DNA from: CAWAHD01 sp963781785
GTDB lineage: Bacteria > Planctomycetota > Planctomycetia > Isosphaerales > Isosphaeraceae
NCBI GenBank assembly: GCA_963781785.1
Contig: CAWAHD010000002.1
Coordinates: forward strand, 1,674,001-1,738,000
Reading direction: 5' to 3'
Length of the DNA: 64,000 bases
The notes beneath the pieces are model-generated. The model did not search any database, was not told where the DNA came from, and saw only the letters and a program-made list of their open reading frames with translations. Positions 9,864 to 21,998 of the stretch are shown one piece after another. Every line of letters starts with the position of its first letter. Positions within the stretch are counted from its first letter, which is position 1. A program made the position numbers and the translations under genes.

Positions 9864-12800
9864 GTGTATCGCTGTCCTCGATGCGGCCAGCTCTGGCATG
9901 ACAGTCCGGCAGAGGACAATGGGCTGTCTTGCACAAAGCGCTGCGGTAGTCGGCTGGAGGCGGTCCCACCGCTCGGCTTGGCTGACCTTCGCGGGCTGGA
10001 TCTCCAGCGGCTGCCTTACTCGGTTGCCCTCACAGCATGGCGACTGGATGAGGCGCTCCAGTCCTCGACCGACGTGCTCAAGACCCTGTTCCTGCTCAAG
10101 GACTGCGCCGAGGCGGCGATCAAATTCGTGGGCTCCATTCTCCTGGTCGAGTACCTGCGGAGCCCAGCCTGCACGACTCAGCGGAACGCCGTGCTCCTCG
10201 AGAAGCTGATCCGCCCAGCTCTGGGGATGTGGGTCAACGACGTGGTCCGACCAGTCAGCCTCTGGCTGATCGCGGGTGACCAGGAGCCCGGTCGATCGGT
10301 GGCGGCGCTGTTCGCCGAACCAGCAAAGAAGAAGCGTGGCAACCCGTCGGAGACAGAGCTGTTCCGGCGGTGCAACCGATTCGTCGCGTACCGCAACGAC
10401 GCCCTGGGTCACGGCGCTCGGCAGCGAGACGAGAAGTACGAGGTCGATCTTCGGGATTGGCTCCCCGTGGTCCGCGGCTTGCTCGACGGGATCGCCAGCC
10501 TGGCCCGGTGGCGACTGATGCTTGTGGCCGACGTCGACCGCTGTCAGGTCTGGATGGGCCGACAGCCCAGCACCGCGACCGAACCGGGCTCGTTCCCACG
10601 GACGCAGGTCGGCCATTTCGTCCTGCGCGGAGCGGAGAGCCAAGTCCGCGACCTGTTTCCATTCCTCTGCTACCTGCCGGTTCGCGACAACGTAGAGCGG
10701 CTGCATTATTATGACTCGCTCCACCGCTACAAGGCGGCCGGCAAGGATGCCCTGGCCCTCGAGTACGACGAGGGCTTCAAGCATGCCCGGCCCGAGCCGG
10801 TCGCCGGGTTGGAGCAAGCTTTCACCGCCGAGCTGCTGGCCGAGAAGTTCGGCCGCCACCGGGGCAAGATGGAGGTCATCGAGGGCCGAGTTGCTAGCTT
10901 CGGCGCGCTGATCGACGAGCACACCGCCATCGTCGGCCGCCGGTTCGTGATCAATCGCGTCGCGCGGTTGCTCCGCGACGACGACCGCGGCCTTCTGGTA
11001 ATCGAGGCCGAGCCGGGCAAGGGCAAGACCGCGCTCTTGGCCCACCTGGTGGACGAGACTTATGGCCACGTCGCGCCGCCGCCCGTGCACTTCTTCTACC
11101 GCCGGACAGCCGGTATCACCGATCCTGACGTCTGCGCCAAGAGCCTGTATCACGCGCTCCTGGAAGCTCACAATTTGACCGAGGCCGAGGAATCGCGGCA
11201 GCAGGCCGACCCCGATTCGATGTTCCTCAAGCTGACCAACTTGCTCAAAGACCAGGTCGCCTCGCGACTGACCCCGGGCCGGCCGCAGTTGATCTTCATC
11301 GACGCGCTTGACGAGTCGGAGGCGACCGCGAATGGCCGCACCGCGTTTCAGCGTATCCCCGAGAATCTGCCCACCGGCGTCTACGTCATCGCCACGACCC
11401 GGCCAGTGACCGACCGCGTCGGCCTCGCTCGCCGTCCGTTCTTGCATTGGTTCGACCTCGACGACCCGGACTACCTCCAAGACAACCTCAATGACGGCCT
11501 GGAGTACGCCCGGCGCGAGCTCGCCAGCAGTCCGCTCTCCGACGGGGCGATCGTCGAGGTGGCCCGGGTCGCCGCCGGCAACTTCCTGGTACTCACGCTC
11601 CTGTCCAAGCACATCCGCACAGACGTGGCGCATGGGGACATCCCTGCATTCCTCCACCGCCTGGCCACCGACGGGGCGAGGGACAAACTGGGCTTCATCT
11701 ACGAGGAGTTCTGGCACCGGATCACCGCGCGGTTGGCCCGGGTCGACCTCCGGGTTCTATGCGATGTCGCCGGAGTGCTGGTCGCTGCATTCGCCCCGCT
11801 GACTGCGGAGGTCATCACCGGCGTGCTCGGTCTTCGCGCTGGCGATTGGGACTTTGCCTTGCGACACCTCCACGAATACCTGACCGTCCTGCGCTCCGAG
11901 GAGGGCGAGGAGGTCGAGATCTTCTACCGCATTTACCATGAGTCGTTTGCAGATTTCCTGCGGACCACGGTTTCGATCGATCAGACAGCGCTGCAACATC
12001 ATCTGGCCGACTACTGCCGGCGATGGGCGATGTTTCCGGAAGGCTATGCAAGAACGTACGCATTGCGGTTCGCTCTCTCGCATCTTGTCGAAGCGCACCG
12101 TGTACCTGAGGCAAACTGTGTTCTGATGGATTTCGAGTTTCTGCGGGCCAAGGTGGAAGCGGGCTTCGTTCACGACTTGCTAGCAGACTTCGACCTGGTG
12201 ACCGCCCATCCGCAGAATGACGACGGGACGCGCCAGCGGCAGCTTTCGGCGAGCGGATTCGAGCAACGGGACGCCAACCGCCGTTTCCTGCTCAAAAGTG
12301 CACACCACATCAATCGAGACCCGGAACAGTTTTTCGCGCTCGCTTTGGCCGGGCCTCGAGATACCCCGTTGTCGGCCGCTGCCCGCGCGGTTTGGGACTC
12401 GGGCTACCGCCCGCGCCGGCCTCTGCTGCGCATGTTGCACCCGCCGGCACGCGACACACAACCGCACGAGGTCTGCACGATACACGTTGGCTCGCCAGTC
12501 TGGACAGTCGTAGCGCTCGAAATAGGGGGCCGGCTGCACGCGCTGAGTGGCTCTAACGACGGCGTGGTGCGGCTGTGGGACGTCGAGCGGGCGCAATGCG
12601 TGCGCGAACTTGCCGGTCACACTGGTGCCGTTACGCATATTTTGGTTGGGCCGGATTCGAACCGGATCGTGACGGGCAGCTCGCGAGGCGAGCTGCGGAT
12701 CTGGGACCTGCGGAGCGGTCGATGTGACCGCCAGCTCGTCGGGCACACGCAGTGGATCGAGGCGATGGCGCTATCCGCCGACGCGCGCCGTCTCGTTTCG

Positions 12801-14480
12801 TGCGCCAGGACGACACGATGCGAGTCTGGGACGTTCAATCCGGCAGGTGCGAGCATGTGTGCGAAATGTTTGATTACGGGGCCACAGACATCCGTGTCCT
12901 TGCTGGGGGAGTGCGCGCGCTCATGGCGTGCACCGATCACGCCTTACGGGTCTGGGACGTGGATCGCGGCCGATGCCGCAAGGTGATGCGCGGTCACACG
13001 GACGAGGTTCAATCTGTCGCGCTGTCGGCGGATGAGAGTTGCGCCGTGACCGGGTCTCGAGATGGTACCGTGCGAGTTTGGGGCCTCCGCCGCGGCGTTT
13101 GCAAACACGTCCTATCGGGGCATGAAGGGGCAGCGTGGGAAGTGGCGATCGCGCCGGACGGGCAGACTGCGGTCTCGGGCGGGTCGGATAACACACTGCG
13201 CGTCTGGGACCTCGTGCGCGGCTCGTGTCGTCGGCTCGTGCGGTTCAGCTACGATTCGGTCTACAAGCTCAGAATCTTCGACGATGGCAAGAGGGCGCTG
13301 GCGGTCATGGGCGAGTCGCTTCTGCGCGTGTTCAACCTGGGCACAGGCGATTGCGAACGCGAACTGTGGGGACACCGCGAGTCCGTCAATGCGGCTGTTG
13401 TGGTTAATCGGCGGCGGGCGATCTCGGCGAGCCAGGATGGCGACCTGCGTGTTTGGAATCTGGACGCACACGGGAAAGACTCGGCACTGCCGGGCGACGA
13501 GCGGAGGGCGTGGGGCCTGTTCCCAACGGCCGACGGCCGCCGGGCCATTGCGGGCGTGGGCGAAACGCTGAGCGTTTGGGACGTCAGTCGGGCGCGAGCC
13601 GGCTACTGCAACAAGGTCGTCACACGTACGTACATAAAGTCGCGTTCCTCGACGGCGGACGACGTGCCCTCACTGCCGGCCTCCAGATGTGCTTGTGGGA
13701 TTTAGAAACGTCCGCCTGCGTCCGGATGTTCGGGGACGAGGACGAAGAATTTAACGACCTCGCGCTGCTCGACCGCGGCCGACGGGTCATATCCGCCGAC
13801 TGGCGGAAAACGCTGAGGGTCTGGGATGTCGAAACCGGAGAGTGCCTGCGCACGCTGACCGGCCACACCTCGTGGGTAACCTCGGTGGCCGTCGCCCCGA
13901 ACGGCCGAGCGATCTCCAGCAGCCAGGACGGGACCATGCGTGTGTGGGACTTGAAACGCGGCGGGTGTCTCAAGGTGCTCGCCGCGCAGGAGAGCAGCGT
14001 CGACTGGGTGGATCTCTCCACCGATGGGAAGCGTGCGTTCACGAGGGGCAACGATGCAACACTTCGTGTCTGGGACCTGGCTCGCGGCGAATGCACGAAG
14101 TCCCTGCGAGCGGAGGGGAATCGGGTGGGATTCGCCGCGGTTTGCGTCGAGTCGGAGCGCGCGATCGCGACCACAGAGGACGGGGCGCTGAATCTTTGGG
14201 ACATCAGGCGCGGCGAGATCCGGAAAGTCCTGCGCGGGCACATCGGGCATTCAATGGGCGTCGCGTTCTTCGGCGGCGGGTTGCGGCTGGTCTCGTCGGG
14301 TGCAGACAGGACGATACGTGTCTGGGACCTGACAGACGGGCGGCAGTTGGCACAGTTTCCGGGACGCTGCGCTTCTCCGAGATTGCCGTCGCCGCGATCG
14401 ACCCGCCACTCATCCTCGCCGGCACCGAGGACGGGCAGGTGGTGTTCTTCCGATATCACGAGGATCCGAGCACCGTATAA
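9864..14480 (+). CDS. STAND-type NTPase: zinc ribbon, HEPN-like region, NACHT-like ATPase, WD40 propellers (frameshifted)
   Basis: The GTG at 9864 is favoured over the TTG at 9837 because GGAG lies 6 bases upstream. The product is about 1540 residues. Its N-terminus has four zinc-ligand cysteines (CPRCG...CTKRCG). An all-alpha region of about 200 residues follows, with YRNDALGHG, an R-N-x4-H motif like HEPN ribonucleases. Near residue 380 come Walker A AEPGKGKTAL and Walker B LIFIDALDE. The C-terminal third has about 16 WD40-like repeats (xLRVWDL), enough for two propellers. Frames break near 12807, 13615 and 14360, each inside a repeat that resumes in another frame. The layout resembles bacterial STAND sensors of phage or stress that trigger a nucleic-acid-cleaving effector. 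The role is inferred. Confidence 0.75.
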
Positions 14481-14742
14481 ACGACTTATGGAAAATGCCA
14501 TGTTCTCTGTGGGCTGTCAGTCCCTCTGTAGGGATCGAGAACCTCGCCCTCGGCTTCGCCCACAATTACTGCATGCTTTCTGAAGACCCGCACAGATATC
14601 TCTCGAGTTTTTCGTTATAAGCCTTCCCAGTTCCTGGATAGCGTGTGTATCTTCAAAGAGGAGCCATCTGCTCTGCGCGGAGTAGGTGGCGAACTGATTG
14701 GAACGATGTCGTTACGACCTGCCCCATTGATGGTACAAAGCC

Positions 14743-15006
14743 ATGGCTCAGTCGCCTGATGATGCCTACTGGCGTGACCTCGAAGCCAACTCCCACCGAC
14801 CGGACGTCCAGGAGATTATCCGGGAGGAGATCCGGAGCGGCACGATCCGCGTCTGTCCCAAGGGGGTGTCTGGAATTCGCATCATGCCCGTTGATATGCC
14901 TGAAAGCGGTAAGCCGATCGAAGTGGAATTACCATCCGCCCCGTCGGAAGAGGAGGCGAGTCCATCCGGGAAAGCGCCGCTCAGGGGCCGCATAGCGCGC
15001 CGCTAA
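14743..15006 (+). CDS. Small hypothetical protein
   Basis: This 87-residue product is not recognised. It begins MAQSPDDAYWRDLEAN, has an amphipathic stretch RPDVQEIIREEIRSGTIRVC, and ends in a charged, Pro/Ser-rich tail (APSEEEASPSGKAPLRGRI). There is no signal peptide or membrane segment. The gene lies 262 bases after the STAND gene and 42 bases before the DUF1801 gene, in the same direction, so it could be co-transcribed with the latter. Codon use is gene-like but no clear Shine-Dalgarno sequence precedes the ATG. Confidence 0.5.
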   Translation: MAQSPDDAYWRDLEANSHRPDVQEIIREEIRSGTIRVCPKGVSGIRIMPVDMPESGKPIEVELPSAPSEEEASPSGKAPLRGRIARR

Positions 15007-15048
15007 TCATTCCTTGAGCACACCAGATCTGACAAAAAGGAAAGACAG

Positions 15049-15534
15049 ATGGCTGCGAAGAAGGGCACGCGGAAGTCCGCCAAGAGCACCAGCGAGGTCG
15101 GCAAGACGTCCAAGGGATTCACGGACGATGAACGAGTCGCGATGAGGGAGCGGCTCCAAGAGCTGAAGGCGGAGGGGCGGCGCGGCCCGCGCGCGGACAA
15201 GGCGGACGGGGAAAGCGCTGTGCTCGCGCAGATCGCCGCGATGCCGGGACCGGATCGCGCTTTAGGGGAGCGACTCCACCGGATCATCAAAGCCAACGCG
15301 CCCGCCCTCTCGCCGAGACTCTGGTACGGGATGCCCGCGTACGCCAAGGACGGCAAGGTCGTCTGCTTCTTCCAGAGCGCGGCCAAATTCAAGACGCGGT
15401 ACGCCACGTTCGGCTTCCAGCACGAAGCAAACCTCGACGAAGGCGCCATGTGGCCGGTCGCCTTCGCGCTGAAGGAGTTGACCGCTGCCGAAGAGGCGAG
15501 GATCGCGTCGCTCGTAAAGAAAGCCGTGAGCTGA
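15049..15534 (+). CDS. DUF1801 domain-containing protein
   Basis: The protein has 161 residues. The first 50 are Lys/Ser/Arg-rich and probably disordered, and could bind nucleic acid. The DUF1801 fold follows at about residues 78-160, seen from LHRIIKANAPALSPRLWYGMP through VCFFQSAAKFKTRYATFGF to the C-terminal helix. The WYGMPAY segment is characteristic of this family (YdhG-like, SCOP159238-type). The biochemical role is unknown. A ribosome site (AAGGAAAG) precedes the ATG. A second DUF1801 protein of a different subtype lies at 25739-26185. Confidence 0.8.
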   Translation: MAAKKGTRKSAKSTSEVGKTSKGFTDDERVAMRERLQELKAEGRRGPRADKADGESAVLAQIAAMPGPDRALGERLHRIIKANAPALSPRLWYGMPAYAKDGKVVCFFQSAAKFKTRYATFGFQHEANLDEGAMWPVAFALKELTAAEEARIASLVKKAVS

Positions 15535-15627
15535 GGCGAGCCCGCCACTCTTTAACGCCGGCCCAAGGAGAGAGCTCAAACGTCGAATACTCGACTGCTT
15601 GTGCATAATTCAAGTGCCGGTCGCCGA

Positions 15628-18539
15628 TCAGCCCGAAGTGCGCCTTGGCTTGGCTCTGGACGATCGATTGGGTGAATTACGCATGACCTCGGCCAGGAAC
15701 CGGCCGGTGTAGGACGCCCTGCAAGCCGCGATCTTCTCGGGAGTACCAGCGGCGATCAACTCGCCGCCTTTATGGCCTCCCTCTGGTCCAAGGTCGATTA
15801 CAAAGTCGGCCGTCTTGATCACGTCGAGGTTGTGCTCGATGACCACGACGGAATGTCCGTGGTCGACCAGCCGATTGAGGCAAACGAGCAGCCGATCGAT
15901 GTCGGCGAAGTGCAAACCGGTCGTCGGCTCATCGAGGATGTATAAGTTGTGTTTACCGCGTTTGAGCTTTGCCAACTCGCCTGCAAGCTTGACGCGCTGC
16001 GCTTCGCCGCCGGAGAGGATCGTGGATGGATGGCCGAGCGTGACGTATCCCAATCCGAGGTCATTCAAGACGGCGACCTTGCGGGCGATCGCCGGCTGAT
16101 CCTCGAAGAACTCGACGCTTTCTTCAATCGACAGATTCAGGACCTCGGCAATGTTCTTTCCTCGGTATTTGACTTCCAGCGTGTCCTGGTTGTAACGCGC
16201 ACCTTTGCAGGTCGGGCACAGAACTTCGACGTCGGGCATGAACGAGAGCTGCGTCGTGATCGTTCCCTCCCCGGTGCATTCCTCGCAGCGGCCGCCCTTG
16301 ACATTGAAACTGAAAGTCGATGCACTCAAGCCGCGATTCCTGGCTTCATCCGTTTCGGCGAACAGTGTGCGGATTGCGTCATAGAAGCCAATGTAAGTCG
16401 CTGGATTGGAACGCGATGACCGGCCAATCGGAGACTGGTCGACATCGATCACATCATTGATATGCTCGCTGCCAGTGAGCTCGTCGTGCTCGCCGGCAAA
16501 TACGCGGCTGTCGTAAATCAGCGAATAGAGCCGTTTGTAGACGATATCATGAATCAGCGAGCTTTTGCCCGATCCAGACGCGCCGGTGATGCAAACAAAC
16601 TGCCGCAATGGAATCTCGACGCGCAGATTCTTGAGGTTGTTTTGCCGCGCGCCTTTGACGACGATCGATTTCCCGCTGGTCGGCCGGCGCCCTTCCGGAA
16701 TCTCGATCGTCTTCCTGCCGCTCAGGTACTTGCCCGTCAGCGATTTCTCATTGCTGAGTATGTTTGCGAGCGTTCCTTCTGCCACGATCTTGCCGCCATG
16801 GATGCCCGGACCAGGGCCAAGCTCCACCACATGATCCGCCGCCCGGATTGTATCGGCGTCGTGTTCGACGACGATCACCGTGTTGCCCAGGTCGCGAAGT
16901 CGTTTCAACGTCTCGATCATCTTCACATTATCTTTCGGATGCAGCCCGATGCTGGGTTCGTCGAGCACATACAGCATTCCCATCAAGCCTGAGCCGATCT
17001 GAGAAGAGAGTCGAATACGCTGAGATTCTCCGCCCGAGAGCGTGGATGAACGACGATTCAAGCTGAGGTAATCCAACCCAATCGCGATCAAGAGTTCCAG
17101 CCTCGTGCTGACTTCGCGCACAATCGTCTCGGCGATCGCTTGGTGTCGAGCCGTAGGCTCGAGCGATCGCAGAAAGTCAAGTAGCTGAACGAAGTGCATC
17201 TCGCCGATCTCGAACAGATTACGGTCCGCGAGCGTGACGAGGCGGCGCGTGCATTTGAGTCGGGCGCCGCCGCACTCCGGACAATCGTATTCAACCATCA
17301 CCTTCTTGAGGTATTCATCCATGCCGGCGTTCGACGTCCCCTGCTTGCGGTACTGGCGGTACGAATGTTCCAGTTGATTCACAATTCCGTTGAATTTGAT
17401 TCTCTTGCCGACGTGCTGGTGCCCGAGTTTCGCCCCCGAAGGTAGTAGGACTTCAAACTGCTCCCCTTTGGTGCCGTAGAGAAGCACTTGGACATGTCGC
17501 TCGGCCAGATCCTTGAACGGGGAGTCGAGACTGAATCCAAAATGTGCGGCGAGACTGTGCAGGAGGCGGCCGCCCCAACTGTCACGGCTGTTGTTCATCG
17601 CCGCAGTGACAAACGCTCCCTCGTTCAGCGATCGTGCTGGATCCGGGACCAGGAGTGAAGGATGCACCCTCATCGCCGTGCCGATGCCCGAACACGTCGC
17701 GCAGGCGCCGGAAGGGTCGTTAAACGTGAACTGGGCCTGGTTCATTTCGCCGGCGACAAGGTGATGCTGCGAGCAGCCGAACCCCTTGTAGAACTTCTCG
17801 TCCAGGGCGCCGGCTTTTTCGGTTTCGTGATGTGAAAGCCGAGTAAGCCGTCTCCGAGCTTCAATCCGTGCTCGAGCGACGTCACGACTTGATGGTCGAT
17901 TCCCGGGCCGACGACAAACGAGTCGATCACCGCTTCAATCGTGTAAGCCCGATCTTCGTCCAGTTCGATATGGTCGCCCAGGTCATGAGGCTTGCCGTCA
18001 ATCCGCGCTCGCCGATAACCGTTAACGCGAATTTGATCGAAGAGATACTCAAAGTCTTCTCCGTGGATCTTGTACACCGGCGCCCGCACTTCCACTTCCG
18101 TGTCTCTGGGCAGAGACAAGAGATGTTCCATCATCTGATGTGGTGTGCGAATCACGAGAGCCTCGCCGCAACATGGGCAATGCGGCGTTCCCATCGTCGC
18201 GTACAGCATCCGCAGATAGTCGGAAATATCCGTCATCGTGCCGACTGTCGAACGGGGATTTGACCCGACCGTCTTCTGATCGATGGAAACAACGGGCGAG
18301 AGTCCGTTGATGAAATCGACATCCGGCTTCTTCAGTTGGCCGACGAACCGCTTCGCGAACGTCGACATCGACGCCAGCAATCGCCGCTGGCCTTCGGCGT
18401 AGATCGTATCGAAGGCGAGCGACGACTTGCCGGAGCCGCTCACGCCGGTCACGACAACGAGCTTGTCGCGCGGAATTTCGACGTCAACATTGTGCAGGTT
18501 GTTCTCGCGTGCTCCGCGAACCTGAATGGTCGTTCGCAT
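15628..18539 (-). CDS. uvrA: Excinuclease ABC subunit A (UvrA), frameshifted
   Basis: UvrA recognises bulky DNA lesions and loads UvrB in nucleotide excision repair. From the ATG at 18539 the first ATP-binding domain is clear (Walker A TGVSGSGKSSLAFDTIYAEG). A zinc site follows (CPCC), then a UvrB-binding-like domain. After the frame break near 17815 come a second zinc module (CATCSGIG), the first signature LSGGESQRIRLSSQIGSG, a second Walker A TGASGSGKSSLIHDIVYKRL and a second signature STILSGGEAQRVKLA. The break sits in an AAAAA run, and all domains are otherwise present over about 970 residues. The N-terminal half diverges from canonical UvrA (STFAKRFVGQLKKPDVDF), so an extra paralogue rather than the housekeeping copy is possible. 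Confidence 0.88.
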
Positions 18540-18541
18540 GG

Positions 18542-19039
18542 TTAGACTTCAAGGAGGTACGCCGGTTCTTCCACTCGTTCCAGGCTGCGCTTGGTCAGTT
18601 TGAACGGCGCGGAGACTTTTTGCAGCCGTCCTTTCCGTTCGAGCCATTCGCAGGCAGCTTCCAGATGCCCCGGGTACATCTGAGAAAAAGCGAAGTGGTC
18701 GCTGATCTCCGAAAGCGGCACGACCCGGTTGTGTTTCTTGAGAAATCCCAGAAGGGGCTTCAGGTGAGCCTGGTAATGCTCCTCGATATATCCGTCGATC
18801 GCGTCCAGCGCCGTGGAGAGCACGCGCCGATTCTTGCGCCTGGAGAGCACGTCGATGTAAATTGTCTGAAAGAGATCAGCGTCGCCCTCCATCGCGCGGT
18901 AGATGACATCTTGTTCGCAAATCTGACCCCGCCTGATGATTTCGGTGTGCGCGATGCTGTGCGCGGCAGTGATGATTCCCTGGGCTGCCAGTTCAAGGTC
19001 ACGCTTCTTGTCCAGGCGCTTGCGCGTGACGATGCTCAT
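18542..19039 (-). CDS. Hypothetical protein (second ORF of a two-ORF locus upstream of uvrA)
   Basis: This ORF is 165 residues from the ATG at 19039 (MSIVTRKRLDKKRDLELAAQ). It is mostly alpha-helical with a winged-helix-like end (HLEAACEWLERKGRLQKV). I do not recognise a family. Its start overlaps the 3' end of the preceding ORF by 41 bases and has no Shine-Dalgarno sequence, so it may be the C-terminal half of that gene separated by a frameshift. It ends 2 bases before the uvrA start, which implies one transcript with uvrA. Confidence 0.6.
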   Translation of the reverse strand: MSIVTRKRLDKKRDLELAAQGIITAAHSIAHTEIIRRGQICEQDVIYRAMEGDADLFQTIYIDVLSRRKNRRVLSTALDAIDGYIEEHYQAHLKPLLGFLKKHNRVVPLSEISDHFAFSQMYPGHLEAACEWLERKGRLQKVSAPFKLTKRSLERVEEPAYLLEV

Positions 19040-19493
19040 GGATAGTCCAGGTTGAGAACACAAGAAGCTCGCGCTCCTGGTCCTTGATCGCGACCGCGTT
19101 CGCCTTCTTGAACCAACTCTCGATCGAGGGATCCTTGCTGTAGACAATTTGACGATGTGCAAAGAAACTGCACGAGAAGGCGGTCCGCGACATCCTTTCG
19201 ACCATTTTCTTGAAGCGTGCGCGGGGAACCACCTCAGCGTGAATGTTGATGCCATTTTCGACGAGGATGCGGAATATGCGTTCGTCCTCACCATCACTCG
19301 GTAGTCGCCGGCTGACGCCATCGGCCTCGATGATCCACAACCCGAGCGTTTCACGCGCCCAGATCGTCTCCGTCGACAAGCTCCTTACCAGCACGACGGC
19401 AAGGACGTACCGATCCTCTGCGACGCGGTCAATGAACTGACTCAGCGCGGCGTTGTAACGAGCGACTTCCGCGGCACTCTCTTTCTCGGTCAT
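18999..19493 (-). CDS. Hypothetical protein, possibly nucleotidyltransferase-like (first ORF of the locus)
   Basis: This ORF is 164 residues from the ATG at 19493 (MTEKESAAEVARYNAALSQF). An alternating strand pattern (YVLAVVLVRSLSTETIWARE, LGLWIIEADG, INIHAEVVP) and a later DPSIESWFKKA segment recall the nucleotidyltransferase fold. However, the catalytic GS and DxD residues of that family are missing, so the assignment is weak. The last 13 codons overlap the next ORF in another frame. Together the two ORFs would make one protein of about 320 residues if a frameshift is corrected. Confidence 0.55.
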   Translation of the reverse strand: MTEKESAAEVARYNAALSQFIDRVAEDRYVLAVVLVRSLSTETIWARETLGLWIIEADGVSRRLPSDGEDERIFRILVENGINIHAEVVPRARFKKMVERMSRTAFSCSFFAHRQIVYSKDPSIESWFKKANAVAIKDQERELLVFSTWTIHEHRHAQAPGQEA

Positions 19494-19741
19494 GCGTCTG
19501 TCCTCGGTCCCGGAGTTTTCTGGCAGGACGTGGATTCTACCGCCAAAGGGCCTCAAGGATACCGCGATTCGCGCGTCAGTTCAAAGAGCGGGAATGCGCG
19601 CACTCCGATCCAACGGGGTCAGAATGCGCTGAAGAGAACACTCTCGCCGACGGCGAGACCGTCCCAGCGGGTGGACGTGAGTTGTTACGTCAGGGCCGCG
19701 CCGACCTTATTCCCTCCCACCTTGCGGGGAACCTGCGGCAC
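19494..19741. other. Short intergenic region, nothing recognised
   Basis: This is about 250 bases between the hypothetical ORF start at 19493 and the end of beta-helix gene 2. No gene, hairpin repeat or RNA is seen. Confidence 0.4.
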
Positions 19742-21773
19742 TCAGAGGTAGGTCACGGTGCCATAGATGTCGTCGTTGCTGGTGGAGGCGTCGTTGTCCG
19801 CGACGTTGGATTTCTTGAGGGAGACGGTAGCGCCGGTGGCGACGTAGAGGCCGCCGCCGATGCCGTCCCCGTCGCTGCCGCCGGCGCCGGCCAGGCCGCC
19901 CATGGCCAGATTGAGGGCGATGCTGGTCTGGTCGATCGCCGCATTGCCGCCGGCACCGACGAAGGCGCCGCCGCCCCAGCCGCTGCCGCCGGTGGCTACA
20001 GCGCCGCCAGCGCCGCCCAGAGCGACATTGCCGCTCAGCGTGCTGCTCTTGAGAGACAGAGACGAGGTATCTGAGAAACCCAGAATGCTGCCGATGGCCA
20101 CAGACACGCCGCCGCCATAAGCATCGCTGCCGTTGGCCCCGGCGCCGCCGGCACCCCCTTCGGCCAGGTTGCCTATGAAGGCGCAATTGGTGACGGTCGC
20201 GGTCGAGGCGAACGTGACCGCGAGACCGCCGCCGTCGCTGTAGCCGCCAGCGACGCCGTCCGCTCCGGCACCGCCCTTGGCCTCATTGCCGAAGAGCGCA
20301 CTGTTGCTCATCGTGAGTGTCGCGCCAAAGGTCGCGTCAATGCCGCCGCCCTCTCCGAGGCCGCCAGTGCCGGCCGTGCCGAAACCGCCTTGGGCCACGT
20401 TGGCGTACAGCGTGCTGCTCGTGACCGTGAGTGTCCCGCCTTCCATCGCGATACCACCGCCAACTCCGATTCCGGTGAAGGCGCTGGCGATGATAGCGCC
20501 GCTGCCGCCCTTGGCCTGGTTGCCGTTCAGCGCGCAGTTGGTCAAGGACAGAGACCCTGCAAGATCCAGGATGGCACCGCCAATTCCCACGTCGGCAAAT
20601 GCGGAAGACGCGGTGGCACCGCTGCCACCGATGGCCCGGTTGCCGAAGAGCGTGCAGTTCGTGAGGGTCACCGTTGTGTTGGAGTTATCGAGCACGATCG
20701 CGCCACCGAGGCCCTGGCTCCCGCCGTCACCGAATGAGCCGTTGAACGCGCCGCCCTGGGATTGGTTGCTTGCGAAGGAACTGTTGCTCACTGTCAGGGT
20801 GCAACCCTCAGTGTTAATGGCGCCGGCGTTGCTGATAGCGCCAGCGCCGCCGGTGGCCACGTTGCTGGTGAAGCTGGAGTTGCTGATTGTCGCGACCACG
20901 CCAAACTCCAGGTCAATCGCCCCGCCAATGCCGGCAACCGTACCGCTGCTGCCGATGGCCTGGTTGCCCGTGAACGTACAGTTGGACACGCTGAGTGTGG
21001 AGTTGTATGCCTGGCTAGGTGGGAATCCGTAGCTTTCGATGGCTCCGCCCAAGCTTCCATCGAAGAAGCTCGAGCTGCCGCCGCCCGTCGCCTGGTTGCC
21101 GTTGAAGGTGCAGCTCAGAGCGGTGGCGCTGCCAAGATTCAGGAGGGCGCCGCCGAAGGAGTCATTCCCCGGGTTGGCTGCCGCCACGTTCCTGGTCAGC
21201 AGACTTTGGGTGAGGGTCAGGCTGGCGCCGACTTCGTTGGCGATCCCGCCGCCGCCCGCGGCATCGGGCGTGGTGTTATCGCCGCTGCCGCCCACAGCCG
21301 TGTTGTCGGTCAGCGTGCACTGGCTGACTGTCAAAGTGCCGAAGTTGTCGATCCCGGCCCCCTGGTCGGCCAAGCCGTTGGCAATTTTCAGTTGATCGAT
21401 TGCCACGGTGCTGCCGCTGGCCACCGCAAAGACGCGGCTCGCGCTTGTCGCCGCTGATGGTCAGCTCGCCCTTGCCCGGGCCTTCGATGTCTATGCTCTT
21501 CGTCACTGTCAGTTGGCCGGAAGTCAGCGTGATCGTCTGGCCCCTGAGCGAAGAGGCGAAGGTGATCGTGTCGCCGTTAGCGGCGGCCGCCAACGTGGCG
21601 CGCAGGGAGCCCGCCCCAGCGTCAGCGTTATTCAGGACCATCAATGTGCTGAGTACGCAGCGCTCTTCAAGCGACTCGACGCAGGGCCGCTTGTGGGCCC
21701 GAAATCCCGGTTGTCCGTGCCTGGCGGATGCAGATCGGACCCTACGTTTCTGAAGCCAAGATGCGATGTTCAT
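19742..21773 (-). CDS. Secreted beta-helix repeat protein 2 (LEPR-XLL/CSLREA type), frameshifted
   Basis: The start is the ATG at 21773, preceded by GGGGAGAG. The N-terminus MNIASWLQKRRVRS is basic, followed by a LEPR-XLL-like VESLEERCVLS and the CSLREA-like ADAGAGSLRATLAAA. After a frame break near 21435 (before VASGSTVAIDQLKIANGL) the chain continues with about fifteen Gly/Ala/Asn-rich coils such as LTVSNSSFASNQ and GGAGAISNAG, a polymorphic beta-helix like those of bacterial adhesins. The C-terminus NDDIYGTVTYL closes the solenoid. Length is about 676 residues. It shares its N-terminal domain and coil type with beta-helix protein 3 (49846-51858), so the two are paralogues. Confidence 0.8.
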
Positions 21774-21998
21774 GATCGATCTCTCCCCTCGAGCGAGGCG
21801 GTCCACGTCGATACAAAAAGTCATCGCTCCAGGCGCGCAGACCTCCCGCCTGGGAGATGCCGATACGGCGCAGTCCCAGCCTGACGCTGAGTACGCGCCG
21901 GTCCCGGTTCTTTCCAGTGTGAAAGCGCGATGCGTACGAAGAGGAAGAGCGCCGGTTCGTCGCTACGCCTACTTCATTTGCGCCGTCAACTATCCTTA

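Noticed and set aside
9288..11717. 809-residue open frame on the minus strand
   Set aside because: It lies antisense to the STAND gene and the 5' end of beta-helix gene 1. It has no family motifs and a composition (Val/Glu/Arg-rich) typical of the complement of a GC-rich gene.
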